Positions 40,060-50,100 of a stretch of DNA of 64,000 nt are shown here, piece after piece (the first letter of the stretch is position 1; each line of letters opens with the position of its first letter). The notes below the pieces were generated by a model, which saw only the letters and a program-made list of their open reading frames with translations, was not told the DNA's origin and searched no databases. A program made the translations under genes and the position numbers. The stretch spans positions 62,001-126,000 of the forward strand of contig JAQTUE010000018.1 in assembly GCA_028710415.1 (NCBI GenBank), given 5' to 3'. Origin of the DNA: Paludibacter sp. GTDB taxonomy: Bacteria > Bacteroidota > Bacteroidia > Bacteroidales > Paludibacteraceae.

Positions 40060-40085
40060 GCCACAGATTTTATCCGTGGCTTTTC
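40060..40085 (+). terminator. Intrinsic terminator of dxs
   Basis: GCCACAGAT and ATCCGTGGC form a stem with one mismatch and a short T-rich loop. A TTTTCTTTTTTTTT tract follows. Confidence 0.75.
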
Positions 40086-40186
40086 TTTTTTTTTAAAGAA
40101 CAATTGATAACCGGATGCGGTTATTAACATGTAACTATCCATGAATTTTCAAGGTAGTACTTAAATCAACATCAACCTAAAACAAG

Positions 40187-40642
40187 ATGAACTTAACAAT
40201 TAATTCCTATCAGTTTGGAGAACGCCCCGATGTCATCAAACCGGATCCTGATTTTTACAATCAACTCGGTGAGGATGGAATCCGAAAATTGGTGAGCAAG
40301 CACTACGATCTGCTTCGGGAGAGTCCTATCAAAAAATTATTTCCTGCAGATAATGATGAACTTGAAAAAGCTAAGCAAAATTCTGCAGACTTTATGATTC
40401 AAATCAGTGGTGGCCCCGATTACTTTAACCAGCACAGGGGAAAACCAAGGATGGCGGATCGCCATGCTGCTTTTACCATTACCCCCGAAGGAAGAATCAT
40501 ATGGCTGAACTGTTACAAACAAGCATTGAAGGAACTAACAATCCCTGAGAACCTGATACTTTCATTCTGGAATTATATCAATGTTTTTTCCAATTGGATG
40601 GTAAATACACCATCCGGTCAATATAAAATTGATGACAAATAA
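40187..40642 (+). CDS. Truncated haemoglobin (group II-like)
   Basis: 151 residues with about 20 extra N-terminal residues. The globin core runs from FYNQLGEDGIRKLVSKHYDLL to the end. The proximal haem ligand is His93 in RMADRHAAFTIT. GGPDYFNQHRGKPRM and the tryptophan in EGRIIWLNCYKQAL (Trp106) are typical of group II truncated globins. Such proteins bind O2 or NO, and roles in NO detoxification or oxygen handling are known for the family. It lies just upstream of a chitinase-like gene in the same direction (38 nt), a pairing with no obvious functional reason. Confidence 0.9.
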   Translation: MNLTINSYQFGERPDVIKPDPDFYNQLGEDGIRKLVSKHYDLLRESPIKKLFPADNDELEKAKQNSADFMIQISGGPDYFNQHRGKPRMADRHAAFTITPEGRIIWLNCYKQALKELTIPENLILSFWNYINVFSNWMVNTPSGQYKIDDK

Positions 40643-40680
40643 TAATCCCAGGCCTATTAACCCATTCTTTTCATGATGCA

Positions 40681-41562
40681 ATGAGACATTTTACGTTTGT
40701 TCTTGTTTTCTTTTTTGCCATTCCTTGTTTTTCTCAAACTATACCGGGAACTAAAGCGCCATTAATTACGTTCAATCACCGGCATGCAAAAACCGCTCTG
40801 ACCCAATACCTGACCGAGGCAAAGTGGAATGTTCTTTTCCCAAACAGGCATGGACAGAATCCTAAGAATTCAACGAAAAGGTCTTCCGATTTTTATTCCT
40901 TTAAATCTTTTGTAGCCGCTGCCAGGTTTTTCCCTGACTTTCTTACAGGAAATGCTGTAACCCAAAAAAGGGAACTGGCTGCTTTTCTGGCAAATATAGC
41001 CCAGGAAACAAGCGGTGGCTGGAACGAAGCTCCGGGTGGTTACTTTAAATGGGGACTCTATTTCGTTGAAGAAATGGAGGACAGCACTAAAAATAGCTAT
41101 GCCGACTATACCAAGAAAAACTATCCTCCTGTACCCGGCAAAAGTTATATGGGTAGAGGTCCGAAACAATTAAGCTGGAACTATAACTACGGACAATTCA
41201 GCGAAGCCTGGTATGGGTCTAAGGATACATTGCTCATCCACCCCGAACGACTGGCACATGACCCAGTACTTTCTTTTGCCTCTGCCATCTGGTTTTGGAT
41301 GACCCCGCAGTTCCCAAAACCATCATGCCATGACATCATGTCCGGCAGTTGGAAACCAAATGCAAACGATCTCTTGAAAGGACGTGTACCAGGTTTTGGC
41401 GCTACAGTGAATGTTATTAATGGTGGTGTGGAATGTGGCAATGGCACTGACCTTCAAAAAACTTCGTATCGTTACAATTATTATCTGTATTTTTGTAAGT
41501 ATTTTAATGTCACGCCCGGCGATAATATCACCTGTACCAACCAGCGGCCTTTCGGACAGTAA
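40681..41562 (+). CDS. GH19 chitinase-like secreted protein
   Basis: 293 residues with a signal peptide (MRHFTFVLVFFFAIPCFSQ). GH19 features are FKSFVAAARFFPDFL, ELAAFLANIAQETSGGW with the likely catalytic acid Glu109, a second acidic pair in YFVEEMED, SYMGRGPKQLSWNYNYGQFS and PVLSFASAIWFWMT. GH19 enzymes cleave chitin or, in some bacterial members, peptidoglycan. No chitin-binding domain or T9SS tail is present, so it is probably periplasmic, or secreted by another route. Endolysin-like use against rival cells is an alternative. Confidence 0.88.
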   Translation: MRHFTFVLVFFFAIPCFSQTIPGTKAPLITFNHRHAKTALTQYLTEAKWNVLFPNRHGQNPKNSTKRSSDFYSFKSFVAAARFFPDFLTGNAVTQKRELAAFLANIAQETSGGWNEAPGGYFKWGLYFVEEMEDSTKNSYADYTKKNYPPVPGKSYMGRGPKQLSWNYNYGQFSEAWYGSKDTLLIHPERLAHDPVLSFASAIWFWMTPQFPKPSCHDIMSGSWKPNANDLLKGRVPGFGATVNVINGGVECGNGTDLQKTSYRYNYYLYFCKYFNVTPGDNITCTNQRPFGQ

Positions 41563-41599
41563 AATAGAATTCAGTTTTCTTGAAAATTTCACTCTAAAT

Positions 41600-41797
41600 A
41601 TGATTCCAATGAAAAAGCCCTTGTCAACCTCACTGATTCCAATAATTGGAATTACGCTCATCCTCATTGCAGTCCTTTCCCGGAGATTATTTATCCGAAA
41701 TTATTCAATGGACTCTACGCTTAGCTTTCTGGCAGGATTTGCTGTGATCGTTCTTTGCTTTTTGGTCCTGAAAGTGTATCTTAAAAACAAGAAATAA
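41600..41797 (+). CDS. Small two-helix membrane protein
   Basis: 65 residues from the ATG at 41600 (MIPMKKPLSTSLIPIIGITL...). Two hydrophobic helices (SLIPIIGITLILIAVLS and LSFLAGFAVIVLCFLVLKVYL) are joined by a basic loop, and the end is KNKK. The open frame extends upstream inside the chitinase gene, but that part is out of frame with it and is not coding. It follows the chitinase stop by 37 nt and may be co-transcribed. A holin-like role would fit next to a muralytic enzyme, but that is speculation. Confidence 0.5.
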   Translation: MIPMKKPLSTSLIPIIGITLILIAVLSRRLFIRNYSMDSTLSFLAGFAVIVLCFLVLKVYLKNKK

Positions 41798-41908
41798 ATT
41801 TGGTGATAAAAAAACATAAGTCAAGGTTTCTTTATTTCGTAACATTACTGGAACTATCAGCTAAATTTACGTTATGAAAGATTTGATCGGTAATTTCCCA
41901 ATAGGATT

Positions 41909-42559
41909 TTAATCGAATAAACTGCGATTTTCCTGTATCGGTTTGTTATAATAATTACAAACCTTATTCATGATACAAATAGTACATTTTGGGTTAGTAG
42001 GCCTGCATATTTCGCGGCCAAGAAACGAAAGAGCCATCCCAATACTATTCCAACTCTCTTTGGGTACTATGGCCATAATTTGTTTCTCAATTTTTTCAGG
42101 TTGTGTGCCTGTTGCAATCCCGATTCGTGGCGCCACCCGTACAACGTGCAAGTCTACGATAACTCCTTCTGCTTCATTCCCCGATTCTCGAATAATGACA
42201 TTTGATGATTTTCGTCCAATACCCGGTAATTTCGTCAATTCAGCCAGACTTGTGGGTATGTTATCGTCATCTTTTATTATTTGCGCCAACTTTATGAGCC
42301 ATTCGGACTTATTGCCAAAATTTCTGATTGTATTCACATAGCGATACAAATCATCTGATGTGGCTGTTGCCAGGCTGTTCATGGAAGGATAAGCGTCAAA
42401 GAATGCCGGAGCCAATTCGTTTATATGCTTGTCGGAGTCCTGAGCCGAAAGGATGACCATTACCAACAACTGGTATCGGTTTTTGTAGTCAAGGGGATGC
42501 TTACGCGTACCATATAACTTCATTAAAGGCTCAAGATATTCCATCCAATTTTTTTCCAT
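41909..42559 (-). CDS. nth: Endonuclease III (DNA glycosylase/AP lyase)
   Basis: 216 residues. The helix-hairpin-helix is LTKLPGIGRKSSNVI with catalytic Lys117, and Asp136 lies in VIVDLHVVRVAPRIGI. A C-terminal iron-sulfur cluster has Cys185, 192, 195 and 201 in the C-X6-C-X2-C-X5-C spacing. The enzyme removes oxidised pyrimidines from DNA. The usual LSAQTTD motif reads LSAQDSD here, a mild deviation. It is convergent with the small membrane gene. Confidence 0.93.
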   Translation of the reverse strand: MEKNWMEYLEPLMKLYGTRKHPLDYKNRYQLLVMVILSAQDSDKHINELAPAFFDAYPSMNSLATATSDDLYRYVNTIRNFGNKSEWLIKLAQIIKDDDNIPTSLAELTKLPGIGRKSSNVIIRESGNEAEGVIVDLHVVRVAPRIGIATGTQPEKIEKQIMAIVPKESWNSIGMALSFLGREICRPTNPKCTICIMNKVCNYYNKPIQENRSLFD

Positions 42560-43173
42560 AAGTATTTAATATAATTGTTCTTTAAAAAATGTCCTGAATT
42601 TTCACTGAATTATAACAACACACTAAGTGTTATGTTCAAAATCAGGATAATTCAAAAAAGCCGATGCTGTTTATGAGACAAATATAATAATTTAATATTG
42701 TATTGTAAAATCGAAAAAAAATAAATCGGAAGATTGCATTCCTGGTTTACGAAAACAAGTATTCCCTGTACAGCAGCTATTGGGATATCCGGTTTCTTCC
42801 CCATCCTATCTCTTAGCTTATTAGAATTAATCCCAAATTGTCCATTAGAGCCATCAATAAGAAAACTCAAATTCTAAGTTCGATGATTTCTCCCAAAGTT
42901 TTCTCATCCATGCTCTCATGTTCATTTGAAGAGCCTTTTTCACGATTACTTTATTTATTAAAGTGTAAAGTCGGTTTACCCACCAACAATGAATAAAAAT
43001 AAGGTTTTCTTTTAATTTGCACGAAGGCACTAAGGGTTACTAAGGGTTTATCTGATCAAAATCCTTAACTAAAAGACACTGCTATTTTAACTAACTCAGT
43101 GTCGTTTAGATAATTATTTGAACACACACAACTTTCCTCTTTGACTGAGTAAAATAGCATGAGGTGTAAGCAT
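42560..43173. other. 0.6-kb intergenic region
   Basis: No supportable gene. A 72-codon minus-strand frame at 42652-42870 has no recognisable family and ends in a low-complexity tail. A short repeat (CACTAAGGGTTACTAAGGGTTT) at about 43028 and two CTCAGTGTC/TGACTGAG patches are the only structure seen. Confidence 0.5.
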
Positions 43174-43207
43174 CAAAAAAGGCAGATTCTTTCAAATCTA
43201 CCCTTTT
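43174..43207 (-). terminator. Intrinsic terminator of the DoxX gene
   Basis: AAAAAAGGCAGATT and AAATCTACCCTTTT form an imperfect stem around CTTTC. On the minus strand it ends in a U run and lies about 20 nt after the doxX stop. Confidence 0.7.
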
Positions 43208-43225
43208 AATCAATACTAGTTTCTT

Positions 43226-43684
43226 TTATTTAATGTTTTTCGAGATTACATTGTCTACCGATAATTTCCCGCCGCCACCAATGATAAGCACCAGTGCCAG
43301 TCCAATCATAAGAATAAAGTACTCAATACCTTCCCCTTTTTGGACACCGAACCAATTCATAAAGAAACCGTTGTTGATATGCCCGCCCAGCACCATTGCT
43401 CCGGCCATAGTCAGGAAGATGGAAAGAGCCATAAACCGTGTTCCGGCTCCTACCAGGACTCCGATACTCCCTACAAATTCAGCCAGGATTACCAGTGCTC
43501 CTAATAAATATGGCATACCCATGGAGTGGAAAAATCCCACTGTTCCTGAAAATCCATAACCCCCAAACAGTCCTAATGCTTTTTGCATGCCATGAGGTAA
43601 TAATACTGCGCCTAAAGCGATTCTTGATACTAACAACGACCATGATTGTTGATCCGTTGAGAAAAAACTTTTTGTTGTACTCAT
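43226..43684 (-). CDS. DoxX-family membrane protein
   Basis: 152 residues with four membrane helices. The DoxX start pattern is SWSLLVSRIALGAVLLPHGMQKALGLFGGYG, followed by GTVGFFHSMGMPYLLGALVILAEFVGSIGVLVG and GAMVLGGHINNGFFMNW. DoxX proteins are inner-membrane proteins linked to redox or thiol stress in some bacteria, and the biochemical activity here is unknown. It is followed at 43174 by its terminator. The pirin gene upstream on the same strand is separated by word repeats. Confidence 0.9.
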   Translation of the reverse strand: MSTTKSFFSTDQQSWSLLVSRIALGAVLLPHGMQKALGLFGGYGFSGTVGFFHSMGMPYLLGALVILAEFVGSIGVLVGAGTRFMALSIFLTMAGAMVLGGHINNGFFMNWFGVQKGEGIEYFILMIGLALVLIIGGGGKLSVDNVISKNIK

Positions 43685-43788
43685 TTTTTATTTATTTACT
43701 TGTTTATATTTTATTTTACTCTTATATCAGGAATTATACTGTAATTGAATAAGAAAAGTCTTCATTAATTTACTCATATTAAGCCAAC

Positions 43789-43882
43789 TACCTACTGTTT
43801 TTTCTACCTACTACCTACTACCTACTACCTACTACCTACTACCTACTTTTCATCAAACTTCAAACCTCAAACTTCAAACTTT
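43789..43882 (-). repeat. Word-repeat block after the pirin gene
   Basis: Read on the minus strand, the pirin stop is followed by AAAAGTTTGAAGTTTGAGG and TTTGAAGTTTGATG, then AGTAGGTAGTAGGTAG repeated about six times. The same words follow dnaX, dxs and the gene at 18020. Confidence 0.8.
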
Positions 43883-43884
43883 TA

Positions 43885-44598
43885 TTAGACTGTCATTGGA
43901 ACTTCCATTACCAATAACCGTGCGTCAGAGTAGGCTGCGATTTCTATTTCATCCACTTCACTTACTCCAAATCCATCCCTGCGTTTCAGGTCTTGTCCGG
44001 CTATAGTTACGTCGCCTTCGATTACAAAGAAATAGACTCCGTTCTTTTCGGCTTTCAGATGATACTTGCCTTTCCATCCTGTAGATAATTCGCCGATATG
44101 GAACCAGGCCTGCTGGTGTATCCACACTCCCTGGTCGTTTGGATTGGGCGACAAGATCTGGCTCAGTTCATCCGGTTTGGCTATTTCTGATATTGAAATC
44201 TGATCGTAGCGCGGGGTTACATTCGTTTTGTTAGGAATTACCCAGATTTGTAAAAACTGCGTTTCCTTGTCCTTGTTCTTATTAAATTCACTATGGAAAA
44301 TGCCTGTCCCGGCACTCATCACCTGAATTTCGCCTGTTGTGATCACACCATGGTTGCCCATGCTGTCTTTGTGTTCCAGGTCCCCGAAAAGAGGAATGGA
44401 CACTATTTCCATGTTGTCGTGGGGGTGTGTTCCAAATCCTTCACCGGCCGATACACGGTCATCGTTCAATACCCGCAGGGCACCAAAATGCATTCTTTCT
44501 GGATTGTAATAATTGGCAAAACTAAAGGTGTGGTGTGAATCAAGCCAACCATGGTTAGCATGTCCACGTGTTTCTGATTTATGCAATACTGTTTTCAT
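43885..44598 (-). CDS. Pirin-family protein (YhhW-like)
   Basis: 237 residues, two cupin barrels. Metal ligands in the N-terminal barrel are His58 and His60 (GTHPHDNMEIVSI), His102 and Glu104 (GTGIFHSEFN), which match the YhhW quercetinase-like positions. MKTVLHKSETRGHANHGWLDSHHTFSFANYYNP is the standard start. Some relatives are quercetin 2,3-dioxygenases; the physiological role in most bacteria is unknown. An AraC regulator gene lies 107 nt upstream on the same strand and may control it. Confidence 0.92.
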   Translation of the reverse strand: MKTVLHKSETRGHANHGWLDSHHTFSFANYYNPERMHFGALRVLNDDRVSAGEGFGTHPHDNMEIVSIPLFGDLEHKDSMGNHGVITTGEIQVMSAGTGIFHSEFNKNKDKETQFLQIWVIPNKTNVTPRYDQISISEIAKPDELSQILSPNPNDQGVWIHQQAWFHIGELSTGWKGKYHLKAEKNGVYFFVIEGDVTIAGQDLKRRDGFGVSEVDEIEIAAYSDARLLVMEVPMTV

Positions 44599-44705
44599 TG
44601 TTTGTCGGTTTTATTATGTCGGAATACTCTTCCAACTTGTTGCGACAAAGGTACGGCGACAAAATGCCCCGTGAAGTAATGAAATCGGGTATATGATTGC
44701 AAAAA

Positions 44706-45596
44706 TCAGGACTGGCGTGAAGTAATGCGAAATTCAGAGGGGGTTTGTCCTGTTATTTTTTTGAAGAAATTGTTGAAATGAGCCGATTCCTCGAACCCCA
44801 GGGCATACGCCAGCTCTTTGTTGCTGATATTGCTGAACAACAACGAACGCTTAGCTTCGGTGATCAGCTTGCTCTGGATATGGTCCTTAGCCGACTTGCC
44901 CGTCAGGCTTTTGACAGTTTTATTCAGGTAATCGCTCGTTACCGCCATTTCGTCGGCATACTCGGATACCATGTGAGAAGTGGCATATTTCTTGTTTAAC
45001 GACTGTTTGAAATTACGCAGGATATGGTTGCTCGTTTCAATGAGCTGGGGATTGTCACTTTTTCGCAGGCTGCAGTGGTTATTACTTTGAATCAGGAATA
45101 TCTTCACCAACGACCCTATCGCTTCGAGTGTGTATGTCTCCAGCGCCCCTGCAAAGTGTGCCATTTGTTCAATCAGGCTTTTGTAAACAGGAATGTCTAT
45201 TTCGTTTATAGTCAAGGGAGGTGATTGACCATAATCGTTGAAAAGGTAGATATCATTTATCAGTTTCTCTGGTATAGAATTGGCTATCAGGAATTCCTCT
45301 GTAAAAGTAATCACCCAGCCTACTGGTTCAGAACTCAATGCCAGCTGATGCATTTGCCCGGGTTGAATGAAATAAATCGTACGGTCCTCAACTTTATATT
45401 CTGTAAAATCGACATAATGAACCCCTTCCCCACGCTCAATAAAAATAATGGTGTAATAATCATGCCGGTGCGGACTATCCGGTGCACCCTGCGTATTCCG
45501 GTACACATCCTCCATTCGTTTCAATGCAAACCCCTGATAATTTTGGGAATTCTCAGTGAACGTGTAGGTCTTTATGTCTTTATGCAGTTGATTCAT
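44706..45596 (-). CDS. AraC-family transcriptional regulator
   Basis: 296 residues. A cupin-like N-terminal domain (SPHRHDYYTIIFIERGEGVHYVDFTEYKVEDRTIYFIQPGQMHQL) is followed by an all-helical linker and a C-terminal AraC double HTH (YADEMAVTSDYLNKTVKSLTGKSAKDHI, SNKELAYALGFEESAHFNNFFKKITGQTPSEFR). The ligand is unknown. It lies upstream of the pirin gene on the same strand, so it may regulate pirin. Confidence 0.92.
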   Translation of the reverse strand: MNQLHKDIKTYTFTENSQNYQGFALKRMEDVYRNTQGAPDSPHRHDYYTIIFIERGEGVHYVDFTEYKVEDRTIYFIQPGQMHQLALSSEPVGWVITFTEEFLIANSIPEKLINDIYLFNDYGQSPPLTINEIDIPVYKSLIEQMAHFAGALETYTLEAIGSLVKIFLIQSNNHCSLRKSDNPQLIETSNHILRNFKQSLNKKYATSHMVSEYADEMAVTSDYLNKTVKSLTGKSAKDHIQSKLITEAKRSLLFSNISNKELAYALGFEESAHFNNFFKKITGQTPSEFRITSRQS

Positions 45597-45934
45597 GGAT
45601 GCAAAGATAAATTATTTAAATTTAGTTTCCGATATACGGCCAAATTATTAATTCAGTTGAATTGCAAATATTGAAGGTGTTTTCTATCGTGTGACTCGTT
45701 GTGGCTTTTTTACATTCATTTTGAACCGGTTTATTTTGTCTTGCCTTTGCATATCTTTCAATCCATAGTGCTAAAGCTATTAAATGGATCCATTCACACG
45801 ACTGTCCAGCTTATTACCCTGTTGTTTTAATTTCGTTCGATGCAGAAAAGCCGTTTGATTTTCCCTTCCCACCCTTTAATTTGACCCTGTTAAATCGAAG
45901 CGGTTTAGGTCTTCATTTGTTTCAAGTATAAAGG

Positions 45935-46000
45935 GGGTTCAGTGAGGGTTCAGTGAGGGTTCAATGAGGGTTCAATGAGGGTTCAATGAGGGTTCAATGA
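45935..46000. repeat. Six tandem copies of an 11-bp unit
   Basis: Two copies of GGGTTCAGTGA are followed by four of GGGTTCAATGA with no spacers. The unit length is not a multiple of three, and no reading frame is maintained. Confidence 0.9.
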
Positions 46001-46243
46001 GGTTTACCTATCCTTGCCCTCTCTTTACCCCCTCGAAACCCCCTCGCAACACCCTGGCAACACAGAACTGAAACACTACCAACAGAAAGCGAGAAAAGAA
46101 ATTTTTCGTTACAATTTCAGGGAAGCAGGATACTGATAAAAATATGCATTTGAATTGAGTTGTTTATCAGATTAAACTTTCCTTGCATTATTTTGAAAAG
46201 AAAGCAACATTCAGAATAAACCTTAGCAACTACAGTCTGTAAT

Positions 46244-46282
46244 AAAAAAAAAGCTCATCCTGCTTTCACAAGCGGGATGAGC
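46244..46282 (-). terminator. Strong orphan terminator
   Basis: GCTCATCCTGCTT (46253-46265) pairs with 46270-46282 with one G-U pair and a 4-nt loop. On the minus strand nine U follow. The nearest upstream gene on that strand ends at 46749. Confidence 0.85.
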
Positions 46283-46748
46283 AAAACCACATTAAATCAA
46301 AAAAAGTTATTGTTTTACTATTTTATCACTCTAACATATTTCAGTTTCAAACATTGTCAGAAAAAGTTCAACGAGCAATCCGCTTAAATATTCAGTTGAA
46401 AATTTATTGTATTAACTTGCTTATTAAACATAGCTCATTTCATAATAGTTTTAGTTTTGTATTTATTTCATAGTTCGTGCCGCTACGATTAATGAATGAT
46501 AAAGGGAAACAATGAGATATTAAAAAAAATAAAACTTTTAGGGATCAAGAGTCAGATGTTTTCAAATGGGAAAGCAGACTATCAAATTACGGGTTTATAG
46601 CCTTTCGAATCCGCCGGGCCTAAAAACGGGAACTTGCACTATCAACAGTAATCGGAATGAACGGAGTATAAAAAAGTGCATAGCTTATCTTAACAGATAA
46701 ACTACACACTCTATTGTAAATTGTAAATGATTAAATTGTAACTGGATA

Positions 46749-47180
46749 TTACATTCTTTCCATATACCAGTTCAATTCTTTCTCTATTTTCTGGTAATGG
46801 AAGATAGTGGTAATGATCTTCTGCAACCTCATAAAAGCGGTTTCACTCTTAACCACATAGTCGAAGGCTTTGTGATGCATACAATCAATTGCAACTTCAA
46901 TTTTATCCTGGGAAGACAACATAACTACCGGGATTTCAGAATTAAAGGCTTTAATTTTATCCAGGGTTTCAATGCCATTCATGGCAGTTTTATCAATTCC
47001 ATCCAGGTAAAAGTCCAGGACTATTACATCCGGTTTATTGGACAAACTATCAATGCACAGTTCACCGGTTGCATAGGTTTCAATACTAAAATCGGCATGT
47101 TCCATGAAATCTATTTCCAATGACTTGAGAAACAATGCATCATCATCAACCAGAAAAATTTTTATTTTATCTTTATTCAT
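46749..47180 (-). CDS. Stand-alone response-regulator receiver protein
   Basis: 143 residues: one receiver domain only. Acidic residues VDDD (11-14), the phosphorylation site Asp56 (VIVLDFYLDG), the LSSQD threonine/serine region and Lys in YVVKSE are present. The C-terminus (KIEKELNWYMERM) is nearly the same as in the second receiver at 63510. It overlaps the hybrid kinase gene upstream by 4 nt, so it is probably the partner or phosphate sink of that kinase. No DNA-binding or enzymatic output domain is present. Confidence 0.92.
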   Translation of the reverse strand: MNKDKIKIFLVDDDALFLKSLEIDFMEHADFSIETYATGELCIDSLSNKPDVIVLDFYLDGIDKTAMNGIETLDKIKAFNSEIPVVMLSSQDKIEVAIDCMHHKAFDYVVKSETAFMRLQKIITTIFHYQKIEKELNWYMERM

Positions 47181-50100
47181 TCGTTCGTATTTTTTATATT
47201 ATTAAATTCTATTTCTAATTCTTCGCAGGCGCGTGTGCATACTGTTTCAAGTTGAGTAACCATATTTTTTATTGTGTCCGACTGTTGTAGGGTACCCGAA
47301 TATTCCTGCACTTTTCTTGCCATATTTTCAAAGTCAACATTTATTCCCATTATGGAAAATGAAGGAATCATTTTATGTACAGCAGCATGCAATTGAATCC
47401 AGTCGTTATTAAGGAACCCCTTTTTCATGGCGTTAATTAATGGCGGTGTTTGTTCCAGGTAAAGGGAGATCATTTCCATCATCAATTTGGGATTTGATTT
47501 TGTTCGTTTACTCAAATAATCCAGGTTCGTATATTTCAAGTGTTCTTTTTCAGTTACATCGAAAACATCCCTGTCATTACTCTTTAAATGGCTCGTTTTC
47601 TTTGCCAGGGCAACAATTTTACTATACAAAATCCGCTCATCCACAGGTTTAGCAATATAATCATTCATCCCCACAGCCTTACATTTGGCTAAATCCACGG
47701 TTGTGACATCAGCCGTTAAAGCGATGATAGGTATTTCAGAATGCATTCTGTTGCGAATAAAGTCAGTTGCTTCAAACCCATTCATTTCAGGCATTTGCAG
47801 GTCCATTAATACAATATCAAATTGTTTTTCTTTCAGTTTTTCAATGGCAATTTTCCCATTTTCAGCTATATCACGTTCAAATCCAAAATCATCAAGCAAA
47901 GTTTTCATCAACAGTTGGTTTAATGGGATATCCTCCACCACCAATACCCGAATATTATTATTTTCGGAATCGACTTCACTGGTTTCTATCTCCACTTCAG
48001 CATCCTGATTCGTTTTCAAAAAACTCAAAATAAAACTAAAATTAGATCCTTCATCAAGCTTACTACTGACACTAATAGTACCACCCTGAGGTTCCACCAA
48101 TTGTTTTACTATCGCCAGTCCTAATCCGGTACCTCCGTATAAACGGGAAGTTCCGCTGGTGGCCTGTTGAAAGTTATCAAAGATTGTTTCCTTTTTAGAT
48201 TCAGAGATTCCAATACCGGTATCTTTCACAGAGAACTCAATACTAACTTTTTCCTGGTCTTCATTTAATAATTTAACACTTACTGTAATGCTTCCATTTG
48301 AAGTAAATTTCACTGCATTGCTTACCAGATTTAAGATAATCTGATGTAACCGAACCGGATCGCCCAGCAGTACTTCCGGTATCCTTTCATCGTATTCTTT
48401 TATCAGTTGTAAATTCTTTTCCCATATCTTTGTTTCAAACAAATGAAGCATGGCTGCTATTGACACAGACATTTTAAAGGGTACCTGCTCAAATGTCATT
48501 TTTCCTGCATCTACTTTAGCCAGGTCGAGAATATCGTTGATCAGGACGATCAATGCATCACCGCTTAGTTTTATGGCTGTCAGGTATTCTTTTTGTTTAT
48601 GGGATAGTTCTGTTTTCAACAACACTTTCGTAAATCCGATAATCGCATTCATTGGCGTACGGATTTCATGACTCATATTCGATAAAAACTGTTGTTTTGC
48701 TTTCACAGCATTTTCAGCTATCAGGGTTGAACTCTCCGCTTTATTCTTTGCCACTTCTGCAATTTCTGTTGCCATTTCGGCAAATACAATTGCTTCGGTT
48801 AATTCAGTAGCGATTCTTTTTTGGTTGGTTATATCCCTGGCCACAATGACGACACCCAATACATTGCCCCTGCCATCTTTATAGACCGACCCGTTGAATA
48901 AAACATCGGTCAGCTTGCCATCTTTATGACGTAAAGTCAGGGGTGAATCCGCAACCGAACCTTTTGCAAATACTTCCTGATAAACTTCACGCGCCATTTG
49001 AGGTTCCGTAAAGTAATCGAAGAAATCAGTACCGGTCAATTCCTCCCGGGTCATTCCAATAATATCAACTGTAGCCTGGTTCATATCCGTGATCTTTCCT
49101 TCGGTACTGATGGTAACCAACGGGTCGAGACTGGCTTCAATCAGACTGAGCGAATATTGCGATAATAATTTTTGGGCTGTTACATCCCTGGCGACAACCA
49201 CGACTCCAAGTACGTTTCCATTCCCATCTTTGTAAACCGAACCATTAAACAAAACATCTGTGAGTTTACCTTCTTTATGTCTGACAGTCAATGGTGAATC
49301 AGCTACTGATCCTTTTGCAAATACTTCCTGATAAACCTCACGCGCCATTTGAGGCTCCGTAAAATAATCAAAGAAATCAGTTCCATGGAGCTCTTCCCTG
49401 GTCATACCGGTGATATTGGCCAGGGCCTCATTCATGTCGGTAATTTTGCCTTCCGTATTGATGGTTACCAACGGGTCCAGACTTGCCTCGATCAAGCTAA
49501 GCGAATATTGAGATGCCAGTTTCAACGAATAACTGAATGCTTCCAGTTCTTTGTTAGCAATCTCCCGTCTTTCTTTTTCCAGGCTTTGAAGAATTAATTC
49601 TTTGTCTGCAATGACTAATTCAGCAGCGCGTTTTTCTTTTTCTTCGATCTGATAGGCAAGTTCTTTATCTGCCAGGATTAACTCTTCCGCTCTTTTTTCT
49701 TTTTCTTCAGTCTGGAATAAAAGTTCTTTATCTGCAATTATTAATTCCGCAGCACGTTTTTCCTTTTCTCCTGTCTGGTATAAAAGTTCTTTGTCTGCAA
49801 TTATTAATTCAGCAGCACGTTTCTCCTTTTCTCCTGTCTGGAATAAAAGTTCTTTGTCTGCAATTTTTAATTCTGCGGCACGTTTTTCCTTTTCTTCCGT
49901 CTGATAGGCAAGTTCTATATCAGCGATGACTAACTCATCTGCACGTTTTTGTTTTTCTTTGGTTTGGTAAGCAAGCTCTTTATCTGCAATAATTAATTCA
50001 GCAGCCAGTCTTTCCTTTTCTTCATTTTGAAATATCAGTTCCTTGTTAGCCAGGATCAGTTCTGCAGCACGTTTTTCTTTTTCTTCATTTTGATAGGCCA

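Larger units (their letters stand above)
45597..46748. other. 1.15-kb intergenic region with a tandem repeat and an orphan terminator
   Basis: No protein gene is supportable. It holds the AraC promoter region, the 11-bp tandem repeat at 45935-46000, a C-rich stretch (about 46017-46065) and a strong minus-strand terminator at 46244-46282 lying 470 nt after the last gene. Bases 46300-46740 could be a long 3' UTR or carry a small RNA. ATTGTAAATTGTAAAT words (46716-46741) follow the receiver stop. Confidence 0.55.

Noticed and set aside
41411..41599. First half of the 128-codon frame after the chitinase
   Set aside because: It lies out of frame inside the chitinase gene; only the part from 41600 is kept as a small membrane protein.
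42652..42870. 72-codon minus-strand frame
   Set aside because: No family, poor start context and low-complexity end; not supported as a gene.
45935..46000. CRISPR array
   Set aside because: The 11-bp units are directly adjacent with no spacers and no cas genes are near.
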